NCBI GenBank assembly: GCA_017619375.1
Contig: JAFZSL010000031.1
Span: forward strand, 1 to 64,000
Length of the DNA: 64,000 nt
DNA from: Prevotella sp.
GTDB taxonomy: Bacteria; Bacteroidota; Bacteroidia; Bacteroidales; Bacteroidaceae
Direction: 5' to 3'
Shown: one piece after another, positions 19,308 through 28,010 of the stretch
Layout: every line of letters begins with the position of its first letter
How positions within the stretch are numbered: position 1 is the stretch's first letter
Position numbers and translations under genes: made by a program
The notes under the pieces: model-generated
The model's database searches: none
What the model was told of the DNA's origin: nothing
The model's input: the letters and a program-made list of their open reading frames with translations, nothing else

Positions 19308-19317
19308 CCCCCCCCCC
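19308..19317. repeat. 10-base poly-C tract in intergenic DNA
   Basis: Ten consecutive C residues lie between tamB and the small membrane protein gene. On the minus strand the G-run can pair with a CCCCC 9 bases further on. It is outside any gene. It could vary in length by slippage or be a sequencing error site. Confidence 0.8.
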
Positions 19318-19360
19318 ATAAAGGCAAGATCAGAATCACCACTAATTCTTCAATCTTCTC

Positions 19361-19846
19361 TCAAGGGTTTCCAAGGATGCACGCCTCGGCGATAACGCGG
19401 TCGTTCTGCTTGGCAATGAATCCGTAAGCAGGGACACCACCGCCATTGTCCATGATTTTCTGATGGAGGGCAGGTTGTTTCTTGGAAAGTGTGGCAAAGG
19501 GGGCTCCCGAGACGAGCAACACGATGCTCCCGTCAGGTTTAGCCAATGCTTCAGCTTTGAAAAGTCCCAAATGTTCTTCTGCATCCACACTGCCAAGCAA
19601 TGAAATGTCGTAATGAACGTATCCCTTTTTCACCATGAGTTGCAATTCACCCTCGTATTCGGTGAAGACCGAAGCTTCCAAGGGTGGGTGGTCGATGTCA
19701 AGAATGCCGTTGAACACCCATTTCTTGCCACTGTGAACAAAAGGTTGCTCCTTGTAGTCGGACTTGGAGTCATCATGACGTCGAAGGAAGATGGCCGCAA
19801 GGATGATCACTATGGCGGCGACGATGAAGATCATTGTCATATCCAT
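19361..19846 (-). CDS. small membrane-anchored protein of unknown function
   Basis: The product is 161 residues. One N-terminal transmembrane helix (MDMTMIFIVAAIVIILAAIF) is followed by a basic turn. The remaining ~135-residue soluble domain has mixed beta/alpha character and contains QPFVHSGKKWVFNGI and GSIVLLVSGAPFATL. I do not recognise the family. It starts 27 bases after the GH28 stop and is the last gene of the glycosyltransferase/GH43/GH28 group, with which it is probably co-transcribed. A hairpin of G10 with CCCCC lies downstream. Confidence 0.7.
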   Translation of the reverse strand: MDMTMIFIVAAIVIILAAIFLRRHDDSKSDYKEQPFVHSGKKWVFNGILDIDHPPLEASVFTEYEGELQLMVKKGYVHYDISLLGSVDAEEHLGLFKAEALAKPDGSIVLLVSGAPFATLSKKQPALHQKIMDNGGGVPAYGFIAKQNDRVIAEACILGNP

Positions 19847-19873
19847 GGCATAAACTGATTAATTGGTTGTCTT

Positions 19874-21247
19874 TTACTTATTCTTTTCACCAAAGGGGCC
19901 TCCATTGACGATGACATTCTTGAATTTCACTTTTCCTGTCCCATTCAAGATGTTTACTTCAGGTTCGGAAACACCCTCGAAGCGACAGTTGGTGAAAAAG
20001 ATGTCTTTAGCTTGAACACGGTCTTCAAAACCATCCACATGCATTAAGTATCGGCTTTTCCTGCTGGTAACATTCTCGAATCTGATGTTGTGGAAATAAG
20101 GATAGTACTTCCCCTCGTTCACATTCCAATACTTGAGTTCGATGCCAAGGATAGCAAGGTCGCAAGTCCCCACATCCACATTCCTAACAAACACATTCTT
20201 CACTTCCCCTCCACGGTTGGGATTAGACTTGATGCGTATGATCCGTGCCAGATTGGGGCTATCCATCTTGCAGTTTTCCACCCATACGTTGGAGCATCCC
20301 CCCGTGATTTCACTTCCTATGGCCACCCCTGCGTGCCCGTCGCGCATGGTGCATCCCCTAACGATGATGTTCTCGCTGGGAATCATCCACTTTCTGCCGT
20401 CATCGTCCTTCCCGCTCTTGATGGCGATGCAGTCGTCACCTGTATCAAAGAAGCAATTCTCAATCAACACATTGCGACATGATTCGGGGTCGCAACCATC
20501 ATTATTCCATCCATGACTTTTCAAGGAAAGGTTTCTCAACGTGACATTCTCACACATGAGAGGATGAATCAGCCAAAAAGGCGAACGGTTCACCTCAAAA
20601 CCTTCCAACAAGACATTCCTGCACTTGTAGAAATGGATGAACTGCGGCCTCATACCATATCCATGCTCAAACACTCGTCGTTCCAAAGGCCATTGTTCCT
20701 CCAATGCCCTGTTGAGCATCTCCTTCTCCTTGCCATTTGACCCGTCGGGAAAGGCAACATGGAGTATTTTGTCGGGGGTGATCCAATTGGTGAAGTCAGC
20801 CTGACCATCCAGCAATCCCCTTCCCGTAACAGCAACATCCATTTCCCCATACGCATAGATGAGTGGCGAGAGATTGTAGCAGTCGATGCCCTCAATGCGT
20901 GTGAGCACCACCGGATATAGTTCAGGATCCAAGGTGAATTTCAATACCGCCCCCTCTTCCAGATGAAGGTTGACATGTGAGCGCAAATGGATGGCAGCCG
21001 TCTTGTAGATCCCTCTCGGGACGAGCACCACTCCCCCGCCCTTTGACGAACATTCGATGATGGCCTGATTGATGGCTTTGGTATACAGTGTGTCTGTTGC
21101 GTCCTTATAATCCGTGATTCGAAACACCCTGTCGGGGAATGTGGGTTGAACGATGCTCTTCTCCACCCTTTTCATTTGTCTCCAAGGATTCCCCGCCCTC
21201 ATCTGGAGTGAGAGCAGCATCAGTGAAAGAAGGAGCAAACTTCTCAT
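19874..21247 (-). CDS. exported glycoside hydrolase family 28 (polygalacturonase-like)
   Basis: The 457-residue protein has a signal peptide (MRSLLLLSLMLLSLQMRAG). Its right-handed beta-helix carries the GH28 catalytic set in order: NNDG with D250 (NTD in the family), DD at 271-272, GHAG at 304-307 (GHG in the family) and RIK at 338-340. It should hydrolyse galacturonan-type or related pectic linkages in the periplasm or at the surface. It lies 25 bases downstream of the tandem GH43 gene, so the two probably act on the same plant polysaccharide. No SusC/SusD pair is present nearby. Confidence 0.92.
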   Translation of the reverse strand: MRSLLLLSLMLLSLQMRAGNPWRQMKRVEKSIVQPTFPDRVFRITDYKDATDTLYTKAINQAIIECSSKGGGVVLVPRGIYKTAAIHLRSHVNLHLEEGAVLKFTLDPELYPVVLTRIEGIDCYNLSPLIYAYGEMDVAVTGRGLLDGQADFTNWITPDKILHVAFPDGSNGKEKEMLNRALEEQWPLERRVFEHGYGMRPQFIHFYKCRNVLLEGFEVNRSPFWLIHPLMCENVTLRNLSLKSHGWNNDGCDPESCRNVLIENCFFDTGDDCIAIKSGKDDDGRKWMIPSENIIVRGCTMRDGHAGVAIGSEITGGCSNVWVENCKMDSPNLARIIRIKSNPNRGGEVKNVFVRNVDVGTCDLAILGIELKYWNVNEGKYYPYFHNIRFENVTSRKSRYLMHVDGFEDRVQAKDIFFTNCRFEGVSEPEVNILNGTGKVKFKNVIVNGGPFGEKNK

Positions 21248-21272
21248 GGTTGTTTTTATCTATAGCCTGGCT

Positions 21273-23255
21273 CTATTTAATGGCTTTCACCCCATTGAGT
21301 GTGGGCGTGATGGGCATTATCCTTCCCTGAGCATCAAATTCCATTTTGTCGATGCAAACCTCGCGATGGATACCCGGACCTTTATCCCTGTCGATATAAC
21401 CGCTGTTGATGCGGTGATAAACGACATACCATTCGTCTTTTCCCGGGATTTGGAGCACACTGTTGTGAGCCGTTCCATAGATGTGTTCATCAGGCCTTTG
21501 TTGCAAGATGACTGGATTTTTCGCCACCTCGATAGGTCCCAACGGCGAACTGCTGGTGCCATAGGCCACATGGTAGTTGGGTGAGCCAGTGTCATCGACA
21601 CTCCATAGGAAGTAGTACACCCCGTTGCGTTTGAAAACATAAGCCCCTTCCCTGAAAGCATAGTCCCTCAAGGTTCCTCCTTGTGGCGTCATTACGGTGA
21701 CGGTCGTCGTGTCGATGCTTGTCATGTCAGGGTTTAATTTAGCTCCCGCCATATAACCATTACCCCAATAGAGATATGCCTGGCCGTCGTCAGGGTCGAT
21801 GAACACATCGACATCAATCTGCTGTCCACCGTTCACCCCTTGTGGTCTTCGATTGACTATGGGTTTCCCAAAATCCTTGAATGGTCCGGCAGGATGGTCT
21901 GCGATGGCCACACCGATTGCTTTCCGCCTTCCCTCGTCCCCACTAAAATAGAGGTAGTACTTCCCGTCCTTTTCGATGGCCGCCGGTGCCCATGCATTTC
22001 CACGAGCCCATTTCGTGTCACGAGGCAGGTCCAGCACCATGCCCTCGTATTTCCAATCGGTCAGGTTGGCAGATGAGAAGCAAGTGAAATACCATCCACC
22101 CCATCCCGGTTGCCCATCAGTAGTGGAATAGATGTAAAAACGTTCGGATTTGGGGTCGTAAAGGACTTCTGGGTCGGCATGGAAATCCGGCAGAATGGGA
22201 TTGCCGCTCCATTCCTTCGCCACGTTTTCCTGTCCCACCCCATGCAGCACATGCCCCCATTGGTTCTGCAGACGCTCCAACTCTTCTTCGGTTACGGAAC
22301 AGATGGTGCCATGGCGCGGGAAGAAGTCCTTTTTGAATGCCAACGGTTTCTCAGAGAAGGTCGTGAGGTCCGTGGATGTCTGATATTCATAACGCCCGCT
22401 TCCATAGAGGTCGTACATCAGCACATATTCGTCGCGGTCGTTGAGTTTGAACACCCCACTTCCTTCCACTCCGGTTTTTGAATTGGCATATGCATCAATG
22501 AACTTGAAATCCTCCTTCCAAGGGCCGAGTAACTTTTTCGATGTAGCCTGTTGAATGCCGTTTTGGATTTCCTTGCCAGATGCATCCTTGATGTTTCCTT
22601 TATAGAACATATGGAAAACACCGTTCCGCTCAATGATGTCGTTGTCTATGCATCCATACTTCGCACGGAACAAAACGCGGGGCTCACTCTCAAAACCAGT
22701 GAAGTCCTTGTTTGCATATGCATAATAGGTGACCAAGCTCTGCCTGTTGTCCCCTGTTCTTTGAAGCGTGAAATACACCATGTATTTTTTCGCTTTTCTG
22801 TCATAGATGGTTTGAGGCGCCCACACCCAATAAGCATCGGCGAAATGCTCTGCAAAATCCTTTGCCAGCACGATTTTGGAATGTGTCCAGTGGATGAGGT
22901 CCTTGGATTTCAGCATGACGATACCCGGGTTCTCCTTCCATCCATATTTGACCGTGAACATGTCCGTGGCGACGATGTAGTAGCATCCATCCTCCCCCCT
23001 AAGTATATGCGGGTCTCTTATGCCCCCACTCTCGCTGATGGTGTCACTGGCAATGACCGGTTGATTTCCATTGAGCGCATACCAAGTCTTGGCATCCCGA
23101 CTGACGGCGAATCTCAATTGTTCTTGTTTCATAGGGTCGCCGCCTCCCTCGAAATAGGTGAAGAGATAGCCTGCATAAGGTGTCTTGACAGGTTTGGATG
23201 CCGACCAGGCTGGGATGGTGAAAGTCAGCATCAACAAGGCGATTAACTTTTTCAT
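21273..23255 (-). CDS. exported tandem GH43 protein (two five-bladed propellers)
   Basis: The 660-residue protein has a signal peptide (MKKLIALLMLTFTIPAWSA) and two consecutive GH43-like beta-propellers. The first (about 25-330) contains GGIRDPHILRGEDG, with the catalytic-base Asp, and KTGVEGSGVFKLND, with the likely acid Glu. The second (about 350-640) contains LPDFHADPEVLYDP, GQQIDVDVFIDPDDG and FREGAYVFKRNG. GH43 enzymes act on arabinose- and xylose-containing chains or beta-galactans. Two active sites in one chain suggest cleavage of two linkages in the same pectin side chain. Which subfamily each half belongs to cannot be settled by eye. Confidence 0.88.
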   Translation of the reverse strand: MKKLIALLMLTFTIPAWSASKPVKTPYAGYLFTYFEGGGDPMKQEQLRFAVSRDAKTWYALNGNQPVIASDTISESGGIRDPHILRGEDGCYYIVATDMFTVKYGWKENPGIVMLKSKDLIHWTHSKIVLAKDFAEHFADAYWVWAPQTIYDRKAKKYMVYFTLQRTGDNRQSLVTYYAYANKDFTGFESEPRVLFRAKYGCIDNDIIERNGVFHMFYKGNIKDASGKEIQNGIQQATSKKLLGPWKEDFKFIDAYANSKTGVEGSGVFKLNDRDEYVLMYDLYGSGRYEYQTSTDLTTFSEKPLAFKKDFFPRHGTICSVTEEELERLQNQWGHVLHGVGQENVAKEWSGNPILPDFHADPEVLYDPKSERFYIYSTTDGQPGWGGWYFTCFSSANLTDWKYEGMVLDLPRDTKWARGNAWAPAAIEKDGKYYLYFSGDEGRRKAIGVAIADHPAGPFKDFGKPIVNRRPQGVNGGQQIDVDVFIDPDDGQAYLYWGNGYMAGAKLNPDMTSIDTTTVTVMTPQGGTLRDYAFREGAYVFKRNGVYYFLWSVDDTGSPNYHVAYGTSSSPLGPIEVAKNPVILQQRPDEHIYGTAHNSVLQIPGKDEWYVVYHRINSGYIDRDKGPGIHREVCIDKMEFDAQGRIMPITPTLNGVKAIK

Positions 23256-23280
23256 GGCATTTTATGGTGTTGGGTGATTA

Positions 23281-24981
23281 TCACTGGGAGTTTGATGGCA
23301 CGGCTTCCACATCATCTTGTTCCATCTCTTTCGCTTTGAGTCTGAGCACGCTTACATGGTTGACGAGTTCCTGCCGATAATGGCTGTTGCTGCGCGGAAG
23401 TCTGTTGTCATCAAACACCCCAACCCTCATGGTGTCCACCTCGTTCAAGATGGACATAGGGAGTTCGTCATTCAAGCTATTCTGTGTGACCAACAAGCAT
23501 GGAAGCGCTTTCATCACCGCCTCCTTGTCTTTGAGGTCAAGGTCGTGGATGTGACGTTTCGCCTCATAGACCAATTCCATGCGCAACGACTCGTCAGCAT
23601 TGTGATAGATGGGTAACTCCTGCAGCAATTTGTCGGTATTGACAAGGCCTATGCTCCTATGTTGAGAATTGGTGACCAGTTCATCAATGGATGAAAACAG
23701 GAGGCACTCAGTAGCGAAGAACAGCAACATCACCCCTTTCACCACACTTTTCATCTCCTTTCGCTTTGTTGAAACGACCACATAAATGCCAATGCCAATG
23801 AATAGCACGTTGACACAAATAGCCGTCCCCATGTCGATAAGGCGATGGTTGGTCATGAACACATGAATGAGTATAGGCAGGGCGAAAATGAAGAGAGCAA
23901 TGAAGAATCCATTGGTCTGGAACAGCATTTTTCCCCAAGTGTCAGTCGGTCTTCCCTCAATATAATAATAGATGAGGGAAGCCACAGCCATTGCGAACGG
24001 CGGCATCAGCACCACCAAGTCATCCATGCTCTTCTCTGGCATGATGGAAAGCAACACCAGGGCCACCACCACCCAAAGCATCGACATGAGATAAGGCCTT
24101 TTGGTGCTTACACGCTTCCGCCAATAAGGGACGAAAAATGCCGCAAGAGCCAAAATGGACCACACACCCATTTCTGCGAAGAACCGCCAATAATAATACC
24201 ACGGCCTGACATGTCCGGTTATCCAAGGTGCCAGTTGGCTCTTCAACACCTCACTGGTGACTTCGGAATGATGGGTGAAAAGCCAAGCATACCACCAGCC
24301 AAAAGTGAGGAAAGCCACGACTGTGGTGAGCAACAACGGCCATAAACGCCCCTTCATATCGGGTCTCTTGAGCACCATCGTGGTAACGATGAAAGGAAGG
24401 AACAAGGCATAGAAAGTGACAATGCCATTACCGAGGAAAGAAAGGCCGAACATCAAACCGGCGAGCAGCGCCCATCTCCATTTGTGAGGATTAGCATAAT
24501 ACCTGCGGTCGTAGAAAAGCCTCATGAGGTAATAAATCGCCCCCATGATGAAAGTGATGCTATATACATCATGGCTCACCATACGTCCCATGTATATCAC
24601 ATGATAGCATGTGAGGAACACCATGGTTGCCAGTTCTGCAAACCCCCTTCTTCTCTCCATATAGCGTGCCACGCCAAAGAAAAAGAGGCAGCAGATGGTA
24701 GCCAGCAAGGCAGACACGCAACGCTGGGCACTTATGTTATCAGGATACACCCTCTCAACACAAGCCGCCACCCATGCCGCCAAAGGAGGTGTTGAAAGGC
24801 ACGGAGCGCCGTTCATGGTAGGCGACATCCAATTGCCCGTATTGGCAATGTCTCTTGCCGTCACCACTATTTTGGCTTCTTCCCCATCTGTAGACAAAGC
24901 ACTGTTGTTGACGAAGAAAGCCGCCAAGCAGAGGACGATGATAAGAAGGGTTTCAGTCCTGATTTTCCTGAATAATTCCAT
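23281..24981 (-). CDS. ArnT/PMT-like (GT39/GT83) membrane glycosyltransferase
   Basis: This is a 566-residue multi-pass membrane protein with about 11 helices. The first periplasmic loop carries TDGEEAKIVVTARDI (residues 31-45), the acidic motif of GT-C transferases that take sugars from polyprenyl phosphate. A soluble C-terminal part (about 440-566) follows. It should transfer a sugar from a lipid carrier to lipid A or a protein on the periplasmic face. It is the first gene of the unit with GH43, GH28 and the small membrane protein, with gaps of 25, 25 and 27 bases. The pairing of a glycosyltransferase with pectin hydrolases is unexpected. Confidence 0.85.
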   Translation of the reverse strand: MELFRKIRTETLLIIVLCLAAFFVNNSALSTDGEEAKIVVTARDIANTGNWMSPTMNGAPCLSTPPLAAWVAACVERVYPDNISAQRCVSALLATICCLFFFGVARYMERRRGFAELATMVFLTCYHVIYMGRMVSHDVYSITFIMGAIYYLMRLFYDRRYYANPHKWRWALLAGLMFGLSFLGNGIVTFYALFLPFIVTTMVLKRPDMKGRLWPLLLTTVVAFLTFGWWYAWLFTHHSEVTSEVLKSQLAPWITGHVRPWYYYWRFFAEMGVWSILALAAFFVPYWRKRVSTKRPYLMSMLWVVVALVLLSIMPEKSMDDLVVLMPPFAMAVASLIYYYIEGRPTDTWGKMLFQTNGFFIALFIFALPILIHVFMTNHRLIDMGTAICVNVLFIGIGIYVVVSTKRKEMKSVVKGVMLLFFATECLLFSSIDELVTNSQHRSIGLVNTDKLLQELPIYHNADESLRMELVYEAKRHIHDLDLKDKEAVMKALPCLLVTQNSLNDELPMSILNEVDTMRVGVFDDNRLPRSNSHYRQELVNHVSVLRLKAKEMEQDDVEAVPSNSQ

Positions 24982-25003
24982 ATAGGTTCATTCGTTTGGA
25001 GGA

Positions 25004-25034
25004 CAAAGATATGAAACTTTTGAAAAATATGCAA
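25004..25034 (-). promoter_or_regulatory. Bacteroidetes-type promoter for the glycosyltransferase-GH43-GH28 unit
   Basis: On the minus strand TTG (25034 to 25032) is 20 bases upstream of TATCTTTG (25011 to 25004), and the start codon follows at 24981. Confidence 0.75.
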
Positions 25035-25076
25035 GAAATTTCACAGATTTGAATGAAGACATTCCGAGATTGCCTG

Positions 25077-26249
25077 CTATCTCAAGCGTCGTCTCAAGAA
25101 AAAATTCCTCGTGACAAGAAAGAAGAGCACCGTTCCCGTCACTTGCATGAGCACGACGGAATGAAAGGCAAAGGCATATCCTACGTGTTCTGCCATCACT
25201 CCCCCGAGCAGCACTCCCAATCCCATGCCCACGTCCCAAGAGACAAGAAGCGTGGAATTGGCCGTTCCTCTCTGATCGTGTCCAGCCACGTTGACAGTCA
25301 TGTTCATGAAAGCCGGCCAAATAGAGCCGTTTCCCAAACCGATGAGCAGGGGAGCCAAGTAATATCCCATCATATTATTACAAAAGACAAAGATGGCATA
25401 TCCCATGGTGGACAGCAACGTCCCCACGGCAGCAATGCGTGTCAGGCGGCCCTTTCGAAATGACTTCGCCCCAACCAGCCTCGTTACAATAAGCCCCAAA
25501 GAAAGGAGGATGAAAAACACCCCCGTCCCCGTGGTCACCCCCATCACTTCCTTGCTGTAAATGGCCAGGTAGTTTTGCAACACTCCAAAGCAAAAGCCAA
25601 AAAACACCATGTTGACAGCCAGAAGCCAACCTCTGAGGAGAAAAAAGCGCCCGATGGACAAAGGTCTTTTCTTTCTCACCATTGTTTGTTTGGGCAATTT
25701 TACTGACTGGTCTACCGCCATCCCCAAGCCGGCGACCACCAGGGCAACCCAGAAAAGCAATTCAAAACGCCCTGTGTATTGATAGATGGCAATGCCAACC
25801 GATGGTGCCAAAGCCATCGCAAAGTTGATGCTCAATCCATAATAACCGATGCCTTCATTCCTTCTACCCGGCGGCAAGACATCGATGGCCACGGTGCTGT
25901 TGGCAACGGTCAGCCCTCCAAACGCCCCGCCATGCAACGTTCTGACAATGGCGAAGAGCAACAACGACCCTGCTGCCACATAACCTGCGAAAAAGACGAA
26001 AAACAAGGCATAGGAGCACATGAGCATCCTCTTCCTGTCGAAAGCGTCAACGAGGAACCCACTGACCGGTCTGCTCAACAAAGCAGTGACGGTGTATCCA
26101 GCCAACACCACCCCCATGACATCCTTGCTTGCTCCAAACTGTTCATAAAGGTAGAGCGGCAACAGTGGCGCCAATATGTAAAAAGCAAAAAACAGCGAAA
26201 AATTCGCTGTCATCACCTTCAGATAATTACTATTCCAAAGTTTTTCCAC
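25077..26249 (-). CDS. MFS transporter (drug/metabolite type), substrate unknown
   Basis: The 390-residue protein has 12 predicted helices. The classic MFS loop 2-3 signature is GFLVDAFDRKRML (about residues 64-76). The central loop KLPKQTMVRKKRPLSIGR separates the two halves. It resembles the drug:H+ and sugar-efflux type carriers. It stands alone between the DUF4301 gene and the glycosyltransferase unit, each with its own promoter or hairpin. The substrate is not readable. Confidence 0.8.
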   Translation of the reverse strand: MEKLWNSNYLKVMTANFSLFFAFYILAPLLPLYLYEQFGASKDVMGVVLAGYTVTALLSRPVSGFLVDAFDRKRMLMCSYALFFVFFAGYVAAGSLLLFAIVRTLHGGAFGGLTVANSTVAIDVLPPGRRNEGIGYYGLSINFAMALAPSVGIAIYQYTGRFELLFWVALVVAGLGMAVDQSVKLPKQTMVRKKRPLSIGRFFLLRGWLLAVNMVFFGFCFGVLQNYLAIYSKEVMGVTTGTGVFFILLSLGLIVTRLVGAKSFRKGRLTRIAAVGTLLSTMGYAIFVFCNNMMGYYLAPLLIGLGNGSIWPAFMNMTVNVAGHDQRGTANSTLLVSWDVGMGLGVLLGGVMAEHVGYAFAFHSVVLMQVTGTVLFFLVTRNFFLRRRLR

Positions 26250-26270
26250 AGATGCTCAAGAAAGAACGGC

Positions 26271-26294
26271 CGGGTGGCCCTGACGTGCCACCCG
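26271..26294 (-). terminator. hairpin after DUF4301
   Basis: CGGGTGGC at 26271-26278 pairs with GCCACCCG at 26287-26294. On the minus strand the T-rich stretch GTTCTTTCTT follows. It would end the DUF4301 transcript before the MFS gene. Confidence 0.6.
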
Positions 26295-26307
26295 ACCAAA
26301 CAAAATC

Positions 26308-27825
26308 TTATTGGTGCTGCTCCCTGAGCAGGTCGTTAACTGTCTTGACAGGATTGAAAGTCGAAAGAGGCACTTCGACGAAAATGGTGCTCCAATCGCT
26401 CATCGCGCCATTCCACAAGCCAGGCAACTCAAGGGCTTTCAGTTCCTTGCCATTCTTGCTCTTGCTGCTTATGAAGCCCGTGGACTTGTCAACATAGTCT
26501 GGAAGATTGAACCGCCTTCCCTTGTAATCCTTCACCGCACAAACCAAGTCGACGGGGTTGAAATGCGTACCTTCAGTAAACATTTTCTGGTACTCTTCAT
26601 TGGTCTTGTCAATCTGGCTGCTTTCAAGAATCTGAAGACTGACCGTCCCGTCCTGGTTGTAGGTGAGGAATGGTCCTCCTCCTGGCTCTCCAACGTTCTT
26701 CACCACGCCACAGACACGCATGGGACGATTGAGTTTCTTTCTCAAGTAAATGACAAGTTCTGCGTCCTCAAGCAATTTGAGGTCATTCTTCCTACAGCAG
26801 AGGTCACGCTGTACAAAGCGTATGATTTCCTGCAACTTCTCATGGTCATATCTCCCACTATCGAGCACTTCCAAATATTCGAAAGCCTTCTTCTGCAATG
26901 TGACCAACACACCGGCAATGACTTGCTTGAAGGTGACGGTATCTCCCTTCAACCTGTCGGGCACCACGTTATCAATATTCTTGATGAAGATGACATCAGC
27001 GTCAATCTCGTTGAGGTTCTCAATGAGTGCCCCATGGCCTCCCGGACGGAAGAGCAACTTGCCGTCTTCGGTACGGAAAGGCGTGTTGTCAGGATTGGCA
27101 GCCACGGTGTCCGTACTGGGCTTTTGCTCTGAGAATGAGACATGGTAGTTGATGCCATACTTCTTGGCGTAGACATCCAGTTTCTCCTCCACTTTCTTCT
27201 CGAAAAGGCTCATATGCTCATGGCTTACCGTGAAATGTACGTTAGCCTCCCCGTTGCTGGCCGCATAGAGTGCTCCTTCAACAAGATGTTCCTCCATGGG
27301 CGTACGTGAACCTTCTTCATAATTATGGAATAACAGCAAGCCTTTTGGCAATTGTCCGTAATTAAGTCCAGAAGATTCCAACATGGCAGCAACAACAGCC
27401 TTGTAGTCCCCGTTTTCAATCAGTTGGCCAACCCCCTTGCCATAATTATCCAAACATTTCTTGTCAAGAGCATCGAAGAAAGCGAATTTCCGGATGTTTT
27501 CAAAATAGGTTTTCTCAAAAGCAGTTGTAGGAACGTCGTAATCAGCAGAAAGGAAAGCGAACATGTCTTTGAACATTCTGCTTGCTGCGCCGGAAGCAGG
27601 TACGAATTTCACGATGTCCTTTCCTGCAGCCTTGTAGTCTTCCCAAGCCTTGACATACTCCTTCCTCTCATCCTCGTCAGGTGCGACAATGCCCTTTCCG
27701 ATGGCAGCAGCCGCCTCCAATTTAAGAAACGGGAATCCTGTCTTGAACTCTTCCAGCTGTGCTTCGATTTGCTTCTCAGTGATGCCTTTTGATTCGATTT
27801 GTCTCAAGTCTTCTTGTGATAACAT
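26308..27825 (-). CDS. DUF4301 family protein
   Basis: This 505-residue soluble protein has no signal peptide or membrane segment. Its most distinctive stretch is KFVPASGAASRMFKDM (about residues 73-88), which is typical of DUF4301, a family found mainly in Bacteroidetes. That segment and a later RPGGHGALIENLNEID resemble nucleotide- and sugar-binding loops of nucleotidyltransferase-like folds. No activity is known to me. It is monocistronic, with its own promoter upstream and a hairpin downstream. It is divergent from the (p)ppGpp synthetase gene. Confidence 0.8.
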   Translation of the reverse strand: MLSQEDLRQIESKGITEKQIEAQLEEFKTGFPFLKLEAAAAIGKGIVAPDEDERKEYVKAWEDYKAAGKDIVKFVPASGAASRMFKDMFAFLSADYDVPTTAFEKTYFENIRKFAFFDALDKKCLDNYGKGVGQLIENGDYKAVVAAMLESSGLNYGQLPKGLLLFHNYEEGSRTPMEEHLVEGALYAASNGEANVHFTVSHEHMSLFEKKVEEKLDVYAKKYGINYHVSFSEQKPSTDTVAANPDNTPFRTEDGKLLFRPGGHGALIENLNEIDADVIFIKNIDNVVPDRLKGDTVTFKQVIAGVLVTLQKKAFEYLEVLDSGRYDHEKLQEIIRFVQRDLCCRKNDLKLLEDAELVIYLRKKLNRPMRVCGVVKNVGEPGGGPFLTYNQDGTVSLQILESSQIDKTNEEYQKMFTEGTHFNPVDLVCAVKDYKGRRFNLPDYVDKSTGFISSKSKNGKELKALELPGLWNGAMSDWSTIFVEVPLSTFNPVKTVNDLLREQHQ

Positions 27826-27877
27826 AATATTCTTAGATTTAATGACACATTAAACACTTCATAGTGATATTTTGTCA

Positions 27878-27885
27878 CAAATATA
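27878..27885 (-). promoter_or_regulatory. -7 box for the DUF4301 gene
   Basis: TATATTTG on the minus strand matches TAnnTTTG. No good -33 box is visible. It lies 43 bases from the divergent -7 box of the relA-like gene, so the two promoters share one short control region. Confidence 0.55.
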
Positions 27886-27927
27886 CTTACTTTTTCTTAA
27901 TTGAAAGAATTATTCTGGGAAAATTTG

Positions 27928-27935
27928 TATCTTTG
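27928..27935 (+). promoter_or_regulatory. -7 box for the relA-like gene
   Basis: TATCTTTG matches TAnnTTTG. Transcription would begin near 27942, giving a leader of about 70 bases before the ATG at 28011. Confidence 0.6.
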
Positions 27936-28010
27936 TCGTGAATTTGTACGTTTTCCCCCACTATCATCCTTATGTGAGTGGGAACGTCTCCCCATGCAAC
28001 ACTATTGGAA

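Noticed and set aside
19874-25034. Polysaccharide utilisation locus
   Set aside because: No SusC/SusD pair or dedicated regulator is present; only hydrolases with a glycosyltransferase.
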